From Dicaeum eximium (Eukaryota; Chordata; Aves; Passeriformes; Dicaeidae), in NCBI GenBank assembly GCA_013396995.1, contig VWZP01003839.1, positions 2,379,342 through 2,443,341 of the forward strand: 64,000 nucleotides of DNA, in the 5' to 3' direction. Shown here in pieces: positions 27,301 through 39,600 of this stretch. Each line of letters opens with the position of its first letter. The stretch's first letter is position 1. Under the pieces are notes generated by a model. That model was not told the origin of the DNA, searched no databases, and saw nothing but the letters and a program-made list of their open reading frames with translations. Both the position numbers and the translations under genes were made by a program.

Positions 27301-30300
27301 GGCTGCTGATGCACGCAGCAAAGCAATTCTCCAGGGTATTCTGCCAGGTTCTTAGGTGGTTCAAATACTGGCTGATAGTCTCTGCAGACTAGACCATACA
27401 TTTCTGCAAGTACTGAGTATGACCTGAGCAGAGTATTCTTCTCCCTCTGCCCACCTCTTTTTGTGTGGTTTGTCAGCCACTATAAAATTTCGTGCGATTT
27501 TATTGCTGCTGCTTTTCCTGTACTCATTCCTCTAAGCCACATCTGGAATGTTACATGTCTCCATCTGACAGATTTCTGCTGGCTTTTCAATAGCTTCAGT
27601 AAAGTGATATTGGCATAAATACTGTAAAAAAGTGGAGGCCCCTTTGCAGCACAAATCATCACAATATGTCTCCATCTGCCACTGAGTCTGAAAGTTTTGT
27701 ACTGATATTTTTTTGTCTATGACTATTTTGAGTCTGCAGCTCTGCTGTTGCTAACAGGAATTGTGAAATAAGTGCATTTTTCATTGTGAATTGCATGCAA
27801 AGCCCTGTGCATGTGAGCATTTACTTTGAATATGTCTGAATACAGTTTTGTCTATTTGTACAGACATATTCACAAGTGCTGGTTGACTGACTCACAGGGT
27901 GAGTAAAGTGAGTAAATTTAGTATCCTTGACACAGTAATCAACAGAAAACCTATATTAATAGACTTTATTCATTGAGTTTCCCAAGGTTTTGTGCCTCAG
28001 AGTTGAACCACACAAACTGAGATGCCCTCCCCCTGCTCCTCACCATGCATTATCTGTCTCATCACAAGGGTCGGACTTTTCCCCTCCTCCATGGCACCAT
28101 TTCTGTCACTCATGAAGCTCCCTAACACTTTCTAAATAAGCAATAAAAGCTCTCTCTGACAGTTAAATGATTCTCTTTATAGTATACAAAATGTGTTTCA
28201 TTTAGAATGAAAATAAGGAGGATTATTTTTTTGCAATTTACTCACTGAAGTGAAATATCATCAATAGAAAGGGAATGAAAAAGAACTTTGGATACATAAG
28301 GTAACAGATATATTGGCATTCACAGTTCTGTATTAGACAAGTTTTTTTTAAAAAATCCCCTTGGCTTAATATACTTCAGGAAATTAAACTGAAGAAAATT
28401 TAGAAATCCCTAAAAGCTTCCATCAGGAACTGCTATTTGATGCTGTTGGACCTGGCAAATTCCTACCATCAGCCTTTTTGTCTCAATTTTTCTTTTGTTT
28501 CCTTCTCAGAACCCAATGATCTGTAATGCTGACTGACTCCTACCACCTTGGCATTGCTATGCACCTCAGAGATTTGTAGCAGGTAAAAAGGGGAGGATTT
28601 TCTACCTTTCCTATAGGTTACCCTAGGAGAAATGGAACAACTTGTCATTGAATAGGGATATCACAGACATAAATATGTGTCACAGCACCAGATGATGAGA
28701 TAGAAAATTATGGTTATGGCAGGAAATTAAAACGCTCTGAGATTGTTTCCTTTTGAATTAAAAGCTTTTTCATAGTTTCAGTTTTATTTTACATTTCAAA
28801 TGCAAAACACTTGTAACATAAGTGCCAAGCTTTTTGCTAAAAAATGATGTATGTATCTCAAAATGTTGAACATGTCAATGGAAAACTCGCAGTCATGATA
28901 AGGCAAATTGCCAACATTGGTTTATCCCACAAGGACACATCAATGCAGACTACTGAATAAACAGTAGAAGAGGTAAAGATACTTCCATTTAGTACTTTAC
29001 TTATTAATCACAGTGAAATGTTTACAGTTTCTTGCAAAAATTAATCTTTCTTCTTGAGAAATACCAGTTCTGTGTCTTGAATTGTTTAGATGTCACAGCC
29101 CAAAGGTTTTCCAAGCCATTCCTCAGTGTTAAAACTTTACTAGAATATTGCAGGAAGGGGCTCAAAAATGTACATTGATAATATCTTTTCCATATCCATA
29201 TGGAAATGCAGCATCAAAATTGGACAGAAAAGTGAACTTCTTCTTTATAAGAAGGCCATATGTGCCAACGCAAACATTAATTTCTTTTGAAAATTTAGAA
29301 ATTAATGCAACAGTTTTACGAATAATCTTTTATTTCTGAACTGCTACAAATTTGCTGAATTTCTTTATTTCTGAAAGTGCTACAAAACCTACAGTGGCTC
29401 CACTCTGTTTTGGGAATCGTGCATGATCTAAGAAGTTGATATGACATAATACCTGACATGAAATAGGTTGTGATTTACCAACTGCATTGCTAAATCACAA
29501 TATTTAATGCTCTATCAGGAGAAACAACAGAGGAAAGAAAGTCTGTATATAATTAGGGAGCTAAACAATGCACACTTTTTGAGAAATAGGACCCACCACA
29601 TTATGAACTTGTCCTGGACAGGAATGAAAATGCACAAGCATTGATCCTTCCAGTATTAAACCACTACAGTGGTTTGCACTGGAGTTTCTCTAAGAACTCT
29701 TTCAAATCATTCCATGCTCTGGGACATACAGGAGCACTAGGAAACCCCAGTTCGGAGAAGGAAAAAAAAAGCAGTGCTGGCACAAATGTTCCAGAAATAA
29801 GCAAGTAAGACTGTTTAATTTTAGTCTGTATGCATAATTAAGAAAAGAAAGAAATTTTAAGTGCAGTCTTCAGGTGTTAAATCTGGAACTAGATTGTACA
29901 CAGATGTATTGGCATAAGGATAGGGGAAAATACTTTTAGTGCAGGCAGGACAAAAGCCTGGATCAACATGGAGCTGATCTCCAAACCTCAGTACGTGAAG
30001 TAACTATCCATGGCCTTGGCACATATTCCCCCCTCCTCTATAGAAGGCTGCACCCAGGACAGCTGTAGCCCAGACTTCTTACCTTGGCTATTTCTTTGCC
30101 TGTCATGACAGACCAAGTGGATTCATGCCACAGATGGCAGGTTCTGATTTCAGTAACTCAGTTGTACTGTATCTCTCATCGGAAGGCTGTTAATGCCTTC
30201 TGGAAGAGAACTGGAAGAGAGCAGTTCTTCCCATCCACAGAAGAGTCAAATGGTTCTGGATAGAACATTCCTGCCCAGGGCATGTGATTTCAGTAAAAAA

Positions 30301-33300
30301 CAGACTTAATATCTTTCATGCAGTTAAGAATGGTTGCTAATAACAAAAATAATCTCCTCAGTTTTGTGTTCCTGTAGATGGAAACAGAAAAAAACCCCCT
30401 AAGAACTGAAAAGATTACATGAAAGACCCTTCAATCACTGCAAAAAAAGTGGATATTATCCACACATCATCAAATATAATATGGTAAATATTCCATAAAT
30501 ATTATTTGTCTTAATAATAAACTCATATAATATGTTAAATACCAGAGTCATTTTTTAAATTAGGCATTAGGTCCAAAACATTTTTCTGTACTCAAAACTG
30601 CAGGTCTGTTTGAGAGTCTGGACCTTACAGTGTATTGGTCTCAACCTGCCAAATCTAACAAGTTAGCAGGAAAGAGTTCTTTTCATCTATGCCTCCAACA
30701 TAGTGCTCCATGGTTAAATGAATAACTAGAAGGTAAACAAGGGAATGAATATGGAAGCATTCAGTTCAGATTGCCTCTCTTAATGTCTCTTAAAGGGAGG
30801 TTAATTCATTTTTAGAGGAAATTCTGAACAGGAAATAGCAGGAGCTGATTTTTTTCATATTGTTGTCATAATGACTTGTGCCTTCTTGTTTTTAAACAGA
30901 TGGTCTTGTGATAAAATCATTGCCCAAACAGAATCTCTCTGCTTCATTTCTGTTCAGCTACAGCTTCCCTTTTCCTTATGTTTAGGAGCGGGAGGATATT
31001 ATATTCTCACACCACAGGGATGGCTGATGCTAGGCATGTAGAACAACAGGTTTATTGATTGCCCAGTGATGGACAACACAGCTTCTGTGCAGAGTTGAGA
31101 AATTTTCCTATCTATAACCATGAGTGGCTTAATTTCTTTCCATTTAATGAATAATACTGATTTAAGGTGTATTTCAAGTTCAGACACCAGTCTTTGGTGG
31201 ACACATAAAGTAAGCTGACCCAAAAAAAAAATTTATAATTTTTGACCATTTTAATATTTTTAAATAAAGAAAACTATAAAGTCTTCAACCAAAAGCAATT
31301 ATTTAAATCCTATGGGGGGATTTGTAACTGTAGAAAAAAATAACCATCTTGATGTCCTCTGTGTAAAATTGAATTTGCTTCCTTCTCAAATAAGTGGGAG
31401 CTTTACATTGTTTAAAGAGAAAAAATCAGCTTGTAAAGGGGGTGTCAAGACTATGTGCCAGAAATTACTGAATGACTATGTAATCTCAGTGACTAAAATA
31501 ATTTTCTAAATTATAAGTTGCCTTATTACTGCTGCTGGTAAGATTTGAAGTGTGATTTGCAATGCAAGCCTCCAGCTTCCAGACACTGGTGAATTTAGCA
31601 GTGCTGAAGAGTTCAGAAATGGCAGCAGGTGTCTGAAAAGAAATTCATTTGCTTCTAAAAGAGAACCATCAAACACTTCCACTCTAAATATATCAAGAAG
31701 AACAGTTAACGATTAGTGCTAATTGACAAGAGGAAAGGTTGTAAGAGATCTGTCCGACTCATTTGCCTGATTCCAACTGTGGCCAGTATCAGCTGGCTAG
31801 GGAAGGCATTAAGAACAAGCCAAGCACAGAATGATACTTAACCTTTGCAATATATAGATTTTCTCTCTGTGTGTGCATGTTCATATATATATAACATAAC
31901 TCAACAAGAGCTAAAATTATAGATTTGGAGAAGGCCATAAATATGGGGAGCATCCTGTACCTACAACAAAATATCAACAACAGCTGATCTTTTCAGCAAG
32001 CAGAAGAAATTCTTGTACCTTTGATGTGCCACATGAACTCATTACAGACACTTGCACAAAGCAGTAAAAGCAAAGCAGGATACTGTTTTTCTAACACACA
32101 GTTTTATGATGAAATATATACTACTAATTCCTTTCCAAAGTCTGGGAGAAATCAAGCCTGTCAATGAAATTAAACAGCAACAGACCTGAAATTGGTAAAA
32201 GGAAATTTATACTGCATAGAATGTATAACCAATCTCCAGAGCTCTCAATAGGAGGAAAATTTGGATTAAAAATCTGGGATTTTTATATGAATAACAATAA
32301 TATTTGCAGTTATGTTAGTGCAAAATAGACCATGCAGGCACAAAGGCAGACCCACCCATTAACTGCCTCAGGCTGAGAATGATGTTTCCCTTCTAGGAGC
32401 GCTAATGTATGGTTTTTAATGATAAATACTTGACACCTTCCTCTACTGAATTTGATACGGCAGCTTTCAAGAAGCAGGATAATGGATTAGAAGAACCTTT
32501 GGTTTAATCAGCACCAGGTTTCTTTTCCTTCAAAGTCCCCCTTCCTGATCTACAAGGGTGGTCTTCTCCACAATGGAAACAATGCTGTGCCAAGTTATTA
32601 CATAGTTAAATTTTTTTTAATGGCTTTCAAAAGCAGATGTTCCCATGCAAGCATTACAGCTCTTGCTTTTTGGATGTCTGCAGCACAAACTGAACACTGA
32701 CTCTCATCCATCTATCACTCAAGCAAAACTCCCACTGAGCTGACCAAGATGAGGGTTTGGCCCACTGACCGTGATAGTCTGTTCAGCTCCTGCCCCATCC
32801 TGTAGCTAGCAAGGAGTACACACATATGTTAGCATTCATGATATAGTACTTGGGCTGTCTGATGTGCAAAATCAGAGGTATAATCCTTGGGTGAAATTAT
32901 TTCCTTTCTTTCTGAAAGAAACCATGGCAAATCTGCTTTTCTTATACTGGACAAATCCTTAAATACTGTGAGTTCAGCCTAATTTTCAGAATTCAGTGGC
33001 TTATCCGAAGTTTACCCAAAACCCCCACGTTTTAGAAGTGGTCAAGAAGTCTCATCAGAACTTAATTTTAAGAGGGTTTTGAAATTTCAGGATTTCCTGG
33101 TTTCCTGGCTGGCCCAAAACCAGTTAGATACATACAAGATATAAGAAGCATTTTAAAGGTGAGGAAATTTATCACTGAATTTTAGTCGGTGGGAACCTGA
33201 TGCCCAGCGAAGTGAAAAAAATTCTGCCGAGTATTACTCATGTGTTAGTGGCAGAATCCTCACCTGCTCTTCTCAGCTTCCCCTTGTGAGAAAAACCAGG

Positions 33301-34524
33301 AATTTCAGACCTTCTTCTTCCATACTCATCTCTTTTTGGGAACCAGATGTGCAGACTCTGTAAAATTTTTAAATATGTATTTTTACCAGACTATGCAAAT
33401 ACTTCTAAGTACTTTGAAAGCCTTAAAAAATTAGAACAATTGACACAGGTCATAGGATGCCACTGCTTTAGGTGAACCTGCTCATTCACAGCAATTTTGC
33501 TTTTTTTGTTCTTCCCGTTTTTCTGAGAGACCCTGTTCTAGTGCTAAAATGCTGCTGTTATGTTTTCACACATTTCCAGTCATTTTATTTCCCTGACTTT
33601 AGTTTTGTGGGGGGTTGTTTGGTGCCATGAAGAGATTTTTTTCACATAGAATCATTAATAAGTGCTCATGTTCAAAACTCTCATGAAGATCTATACCAGA
33701 GTTTTACAAAATTCTTGAGGAAGTGGATAAGAAGTTCTTGATCACTCTATTAGCTGAATAATGTCAATCATTGATGTCCTTGTAGCTGTCTACGAGACTA
33801 AACATTTGTATTGTTTTAAAGGACTCATCAAAAAATATACTGAAGCCTACATGGCTTTCTTGTGTAATGTTTCAAGTACTCTCATGGGAATCAAAAGCCA
33901 AGGAAACCAAATAGCTGGGATATTTCTAAGGCCAAGAAAAGTTAGAACTTGTGTTCATAACTCAAAACTGGCATTTTGACATGCTGGGCATTCTTGTTTT
34001 TCCTAATCCAATTCAAATTCCCCTCCCTGTGAGTAGTTTATACTCATACGAAAGATGTCTCATGCTAAGAATTATTTTCTTGTATTTTATTCTCTTGACT
34101 GGTTCCTGAAATTTTTCAGCAGGAAGGTAATCCCCACTCACACCAACGAATCCCAATGACTCAGATGGGACTTAAAAAAGCAGCAGTTGCAAAATAAGAT
34201 ATATTTGTTCAAACACATGGGCCAAGACACAATACAAAGAAGCAGGACCAAAATTTCTCATTCACAACGCTATAAATAAAATTTGTGATTGTTTGCCAGA
34301 TAAAGACTTCATGGGGAATGATGTCTTGTCAGAGATACTAGGAAACCTGCTGTTTACAACCTTAGAACACAGTCAGTGATTTTTTAGCAGAGCAACAGAT
34401 TTCCTGGTTTGCTTGAAATGAACTGGTTTACAGCAAGGCAAGAGGCTTAGCTAAGGGCTTAGCAGAATGAAATATTTTGTTTAAAGAAAAACTGTAGCTA
34501 TAAAAAAGGTAAAGAGATTTTGGA
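24326..34524. other. Gene-free stretch adjoining the THBS2 3' end
   Basis: About 10 kb of AT-rich sequence with very few open frames, apart from the CR1 fragment at 25951-26035. A further AATAAA on the minus strand at 34086-34091 lies just past the proposed THBS2 end. No gene or structural RNA was recognised. Confidence 0.6.
25951..26035 (-). mobile_element. Short CR1 LINE fragment
   Basis: The plus strand reads cctagaatggctgaagtggg, then ctggcctaacccccctgctc and caagcagagccagctggaac, matching the reverse complement of a CR1 3' segment. Only about 85 bp is recognisable. Confidence 0.75.
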
Positions 34525-34543
34525 TTATAAAACCTTTTTACAG

Positions 34544-34549
34544 TTTATT
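34544..34549 (-). terminator. Candidate distal poly(A) signal AATAAA for THBS2
   Basis: The plus strand reads tttatt, so the transcript strand has AATAAA about 2.14 kb after the stop codon. It is the best-placed canonical hexamer for a full-length 3' UTR. AATAAA is common in AT-rich DNA, so this is a candidate only. Confidence 0.45.
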
Positions 34550-35845
34550 TCCTATTATTAATTTCTTAAAATATATATATAAAAATGAGGATCTGACTAA
34601 ATGAATCAGGACGTCAATTGATAAATGTCCGTCCTTGTAAACAAATAAATAATTATTTACAATCTTTGGCAGAACAAAATGAAATTTCATCAACCTCACT
34701 CTCTCACACACACTTGCAAGGAAGAAAAAGAAAAAGAAATAAAAAAACCCATCATAAATAATTTACATAGAATAGGAAAATTATGATACAGTCCAAATAT
34801 TAACATCTTCATCCCTAAACTGATGTCTCTCTCTGACAAAACAAAAAACCCTACACAGCCATTACTCATTGTATTTAATGAAGTCATCCTCCCTTCCACT
34901 TGGAACTTGGGGATGCCATTTGAAACACCAAAAGAAACTGAAATATTTAAAAACCTCATGAAGAAGATTTGTGAAAACAAAAAAAAAATCCAGAACAGAA
35001 GAAAACCAGCAACAAAACAAATAAAATTAAAAAAAATATTTGATAATATGAATACTATAAAATGTGCAATAAAGCCAGCAACTGTTGATTCCTTTCTAAT
35101 GAATATAGCCACAAAATCTATTTCAAGGGAGAAAAAGTTGATTTGACATTTAGCTCACGGCGCCCTAGAAGAAGGCAGAGGTACTGTATTCTTCCATCAG
35201 GTATCCCATCTATGAATAAAATTACACCAGCCTGTGCTCTTTTTGTGAACAAAGCTCATACATCTTAAACAAAACAAAAATGTTAAACATGTCTATACTA
35301 TTGTTTATCTGAGTAACTGTTGTATCTGTTTAGAATAAACACTGGTACCCCTTCAGCATTATTTAAGAAGTTCTATATACAGCAGACATAGGTAACAATA
35401 CAAAAATAATAAAATTAGGGTAACTGGATATATATTAAGGTTCCATTTGTAAATTCCTTATTATTATTAATTTAACTTTAAAGTATACATGATTATAACC
35501 CATGGAACTATACTTAAGTGTAGGCCATGCTTTGACAATATCTACCTATTGTGATATGCTTTCAAAAATAGCTTTAAAATATCATTATTTGCGAATGTAT
35601 TATTGATGGATTATATGCTTTAAAATCAATTATCAGATAAAGTAGCTTGGTGTGATAATCACAATAAATACTAACAAAATATTTATAAATGGAACCTTAA
35701 ATTCATATGTTACCAAATTAAGTAATGGCAGCATTGCCACCTTTTCAAAAACCCACATGAGGATTCAGGATGTCAAAGTGCTTTTTGCAGTAGAGGTGGA
35801 AAAGTGGTTCAGGTTCATTTTGCTCCACATGGTCATGGTATATCC

Positions 35846-35851
35846 TTTATT
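35846..35851 (-). terminator. Candidate proximal poly(A) signal AATAAA
   Basis: A second canonical hexamer on the transcript strand lies about 0.84 kb after the stop codon. Use of it would give a shorter 3' UTR isoform. There is no supporting transcript evidence here. Confidence 0.3.
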
Positions 35852-36684
35852 ACAAGGCAATGCAGAATATGATGAAAACAGGGCAACTGGAAATAATTTT
35901 CTGAAAGCCAGACAATAGTGATAGCTTCAGATGCTGAAATGAATCTCTTCTCTTTCATATGAGAGTTTCTAGTTCAATTCTGTTTGGCCTAAATAAAGCC
36001 CCTACTAAAGAATGCTTTAGGTTGCAAATTTGATAGTTCTACCGATAATTTTAAAGAGTGTTACTAAGAGCGTCCTTAACTAAGCACCTTTTTGAATCAA
36101 GAAATGTTTATAATTGATCTTTAATATCCAAAGTAATTTTCATTGTTGGTGTGGCCCTCCGTTACTTTGCTAAAATTATACCCAGAAGCTCTGTGTTACT
36201 GAAGTCCAATCTTGATCAGAGCAGGGAAGTGTCAACCATACACCCAAAAAATTAAGACAAATTTTCCTCATTTAAACATAATGACTGATAATCATCATCC
36301 CCCCTCTTTTTCTCCATATATATATAAATACAGTAAGTAATTACATTTTAATATGTAAACGTCATTCTTTAAAAAAGACAAGTAAACAAACAGGTTTTGC
36401 TAAGTTTTTCACTCTACAAAAGTGTTCTAATGTATCAATCTGCTTTTGCTTCTGTGGTGGGTCCGATGTTCACGTTTCGGTTTCATTAGTCCTGGCTGTG
36501 AGAAGGCACTTGGGTGGAAGGGTGGCTGAAACACTCCTGGCAGCTGGGAGGATCCTGGAGAGTGGAGCATGAGGAGCGAGGACAGGAGGTACACAAAAAT
36601 AGAAACTGGGAGTACCAGGGTGTACTGAGGTGTCTGGGTTGCATAGCATCTACAGAACTTTGCTGGTAATGCAGCAACCATTGC

Positions 36685-36692
36685 TCAAGCAT
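36685..36692 (-). CDS. THBS2: THBS2 exon e18, last two codons and stop
   Basis: The acceptor is ccatttctttcag|ATGCTTGA. The G carried from exon e17 plus AT gives Asp, followed by GCT (Ala) and TGA. The protein therefore ends CRDA, where human THBS2 ends CRDI and THBS1 CRDP. Only eight coding bases lie in this exon, and the rest is 3' UTR. Confidence 0.9.
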
Positions 36693-39600
36693 CTGAAAGA
36701 AATGGGGAAAAAAATATATTAATTGTAATTGGGGTGTTTTTTTGGTTAGGAAGTCAATTAAACAAGAACTCCACCATGATACACTAAAAAGATGCAGCAC
36801 AACGCTTTCTGTTCTTCATTCTCCTACAAATAGAAGGAAATTAATACAAAAACACATGTGCCTACATATAGGAAGCATGTGTATGTGCAGCTATGTATCT
36901 AAATGCATATACAAAATCATATAAAGGAAAACCTAGAAAAGCCTTATCTGTATTTCAAAACATTTCAGACAAGGCATTACAAACAGAAGTTCATTAAAGA
37001 TATCTGCTCTCTTTTCCATGCCTCTTGAAAGAGGGGTGATCCAGAAGTATCTCTCTGCCTGCAGGACATTACTGAAATAGCCTACAGAGGACAGTGGAAA
37101 TACACAGAGAATTCTAAGTCTCCCTCAGAAATTTCTACCTCATTTTTTCCAGGTGGATAGTATTAAGCACCTGGGGTTTAGACACTTTGTGCTTGTTCCA
37201 CAATTTATGAAAGGCTTAAGCGTCTTCCAGATATTTTTTTGCAACTAACCTCTGCATTCATATTTGAGGTCAGAGAAATAGACCATCTCTTGAGAGAAGA
37301 CAAAAAGACCTAATCGTCCACCAGCAAAAGTTGTATCATAGATTGGTCCAGAATCCACCATGACTTGTTTCCCTTCATAAACAAGAACTCTGTAAAGAAG
37401 AACATAAATTAAACAAGGAGGATAATCCAATATCCAGTGTAAGAGCTGGTAACAGTCTCTAAAAACTGGAACAGAATTAATCTTAACAAGGCACCAGAAA
37501 ACCCAACCCAATTGTAGGGATCATTTCTCATCTCTATCTCACGCCCACGTGGCTGGCAGCCATAACACATTAATCAGAACCAGTGGGGCTGCTCCTTTAG
37601 TGATTTTATGCACACCATCTGCAAAAGATTTCCCAGTTCTTTATTTAGAACAGTAATTTCTCCTGGAATGAACTATGTCATGTACTAGCATTCACTGATA
37701 AGCCCCTGTCTCAGTGAACTCAGGCGTTAGCACAGGACCTTGTCACATCACTGAGCAAAACTGTCTTTGCAGCTGTGTGAACAGCTGATTTATTTATCTT
37801 TAGGTGCAAGGGCCAACATCAGAAACTGGAAGAACCATCCCTTTAGAGTCAAACAAAGCATTATTTGGTGACATGCTGAATCTCAATTTCAGACATTTTA
37901 ATAGCTTAATGAAAGCTGGAAGGATTTGGACACAAAGGCCTAGACTAATAACAAATTGGAAAAGGAGAACTTGGGTTTTTTTAATTTTTGGAGGTTTTTT
38001 TAGTATTTCAGGCATCCACCCTGGAGACAAAAGACCTCGAAAGACAGCACTTAATTTTCTTTCTTTATCAGAGAGACTGTACTTCCGCAAACTTGGATCC
38101 TCTACTTCTCCTGGGAGACCTTGAGATAGTCTAGATTTTTAGACTCTCAGTCTCCTGGGCCAAATGAGAAATTACTCTATAGTTTCTTAATTAGACTAGT
38201 TTTTGGAGGCAGGGATTATCTTCCTGCTTCAATTGACAGTACATTAGTTATAAACAGCAAGACAGCTTCACATGAGAATGAAAACACTTGAGCAGCTTCC
38301 TAGAACTCAGTGGTTAGTTAGGGGCAGATTTCTGTTTAGACAGAAATGCATGTCCAGCACTTGTAATAAAGTGTTCTGTTTCATGAAAAGTGCACATAGA
38401 CAAGTACGAAATTGTCTATGAGATCCTGAGATCAATATTTAATAGATGGTGAAAAGAACAGCAAAAAAAAAAAAGACAGTTTTTCATGTTCATATAATCC
38501 TATTTAATATAATTCTCAAAACATCAAGAACCCAAAACATATGGGAAGAGTTTAATAGTTCGTTCAACCCACCAAAAAAAATTACATAGCTCTGATCATG
38601 TTCATATGGAATTGATATTTCTGTACAAATAAAATCGTTTCATGACTACATTACTGAAAAAAATAATTAATTTATATCAGAACACCCTGAAGTATGAAGG
38701 AATTTAATGCCCCAAACCACAGAATTTGCCATGTAGATGAATCTAATGTGATACCAGCGGTAACATCTTTTGTCTGACACCATGTATATTCTGTAAAGGA
38801 AGCTACAGGTAACAACAACATGAATGAAAAAAGATCAGGTTTCCTTTTGACCTATATCAGTCAATGCTTTGCACTGCAATACACTGAAGCATAAAGAAAC
38901 TTCTCTTTTTCCAAAAAACAGGTAACTTAGTCTATCCTAATTTGTCTACACTTTGTCTTCCACAGACAAATGAAAACCCCCTGCACATAAGTACAAGCAA
39001 GATCTTTGGAGGTAAGGTCTGACTCTACCCCATGGAAAATATCCTTTACAGTTCCAGTAGTTAGTAGAAGATAAAACTGACATGGGCAGTTAATGCTCAG
39101 CCTTTGGAACATCAGCTAAACAGCTGGGCTCTACAGAAAGTCATTTGCCACAGTTCCTTGTGTGCATTACAGATGTGCTCATGGCCACTCCTGCAGTGTC
39201 TTGTGTAAGCCTCTACGGGAGACAGGATGCTGAAGTAGACAGGTCCTTGGCCTGCTTCCCTGAGGCAATGCTCATGTTTATAATTATTTTCATTCACTGA
39301 AATTCCACAGGCTGGGGAGCAATCTCTTGTTCTAATCTTGCTTTGAGTTTTGCTCAGGAATTTTTGGTCTCTTTACAGAAAAGCTATTGAGAAAGAATTC
39401 TATTTTTTTTTCTTTAATTTAAGGGTATTTAGCTGATGTAAATATTGAACCATCCAGACTAAATTAAATACATCTGAAAAGGAAAATAACTTATTCTGAA
39501 GATAACAAAATGTTCCCAAAATGTTGCACAAACTGTCACACAAGTAGCGTAATTATCAGAAACAACAATGAAAAAGATAACATAGCTTTTAAATCAACAG

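Larger units (their letters stand above)
34525..36684 (-). other. THBS2: Probable THBS2 3' untranslated region
   Basis: AT-rich sequence follows the stop codon with no further splice-linked coding signal. Its length, about 2.1 kb to the distal poly(A) hexamer, is in the range expected for THBS2. Short open frames here, including one of 138 codons on the transcript strand at 34696-35112, are low-complexity and resemble no protein I know. The exact 3' end is inferred. Confidence 0.65.

Noticed and set aside
34696..35146. Open frames of 138 codons (minus) and 107 codons (plus)
   Set aside because: Both fall in the proposed THBS2 3' UTR, overlap on opposite strands and are low-complexity. No recognisable protein family.
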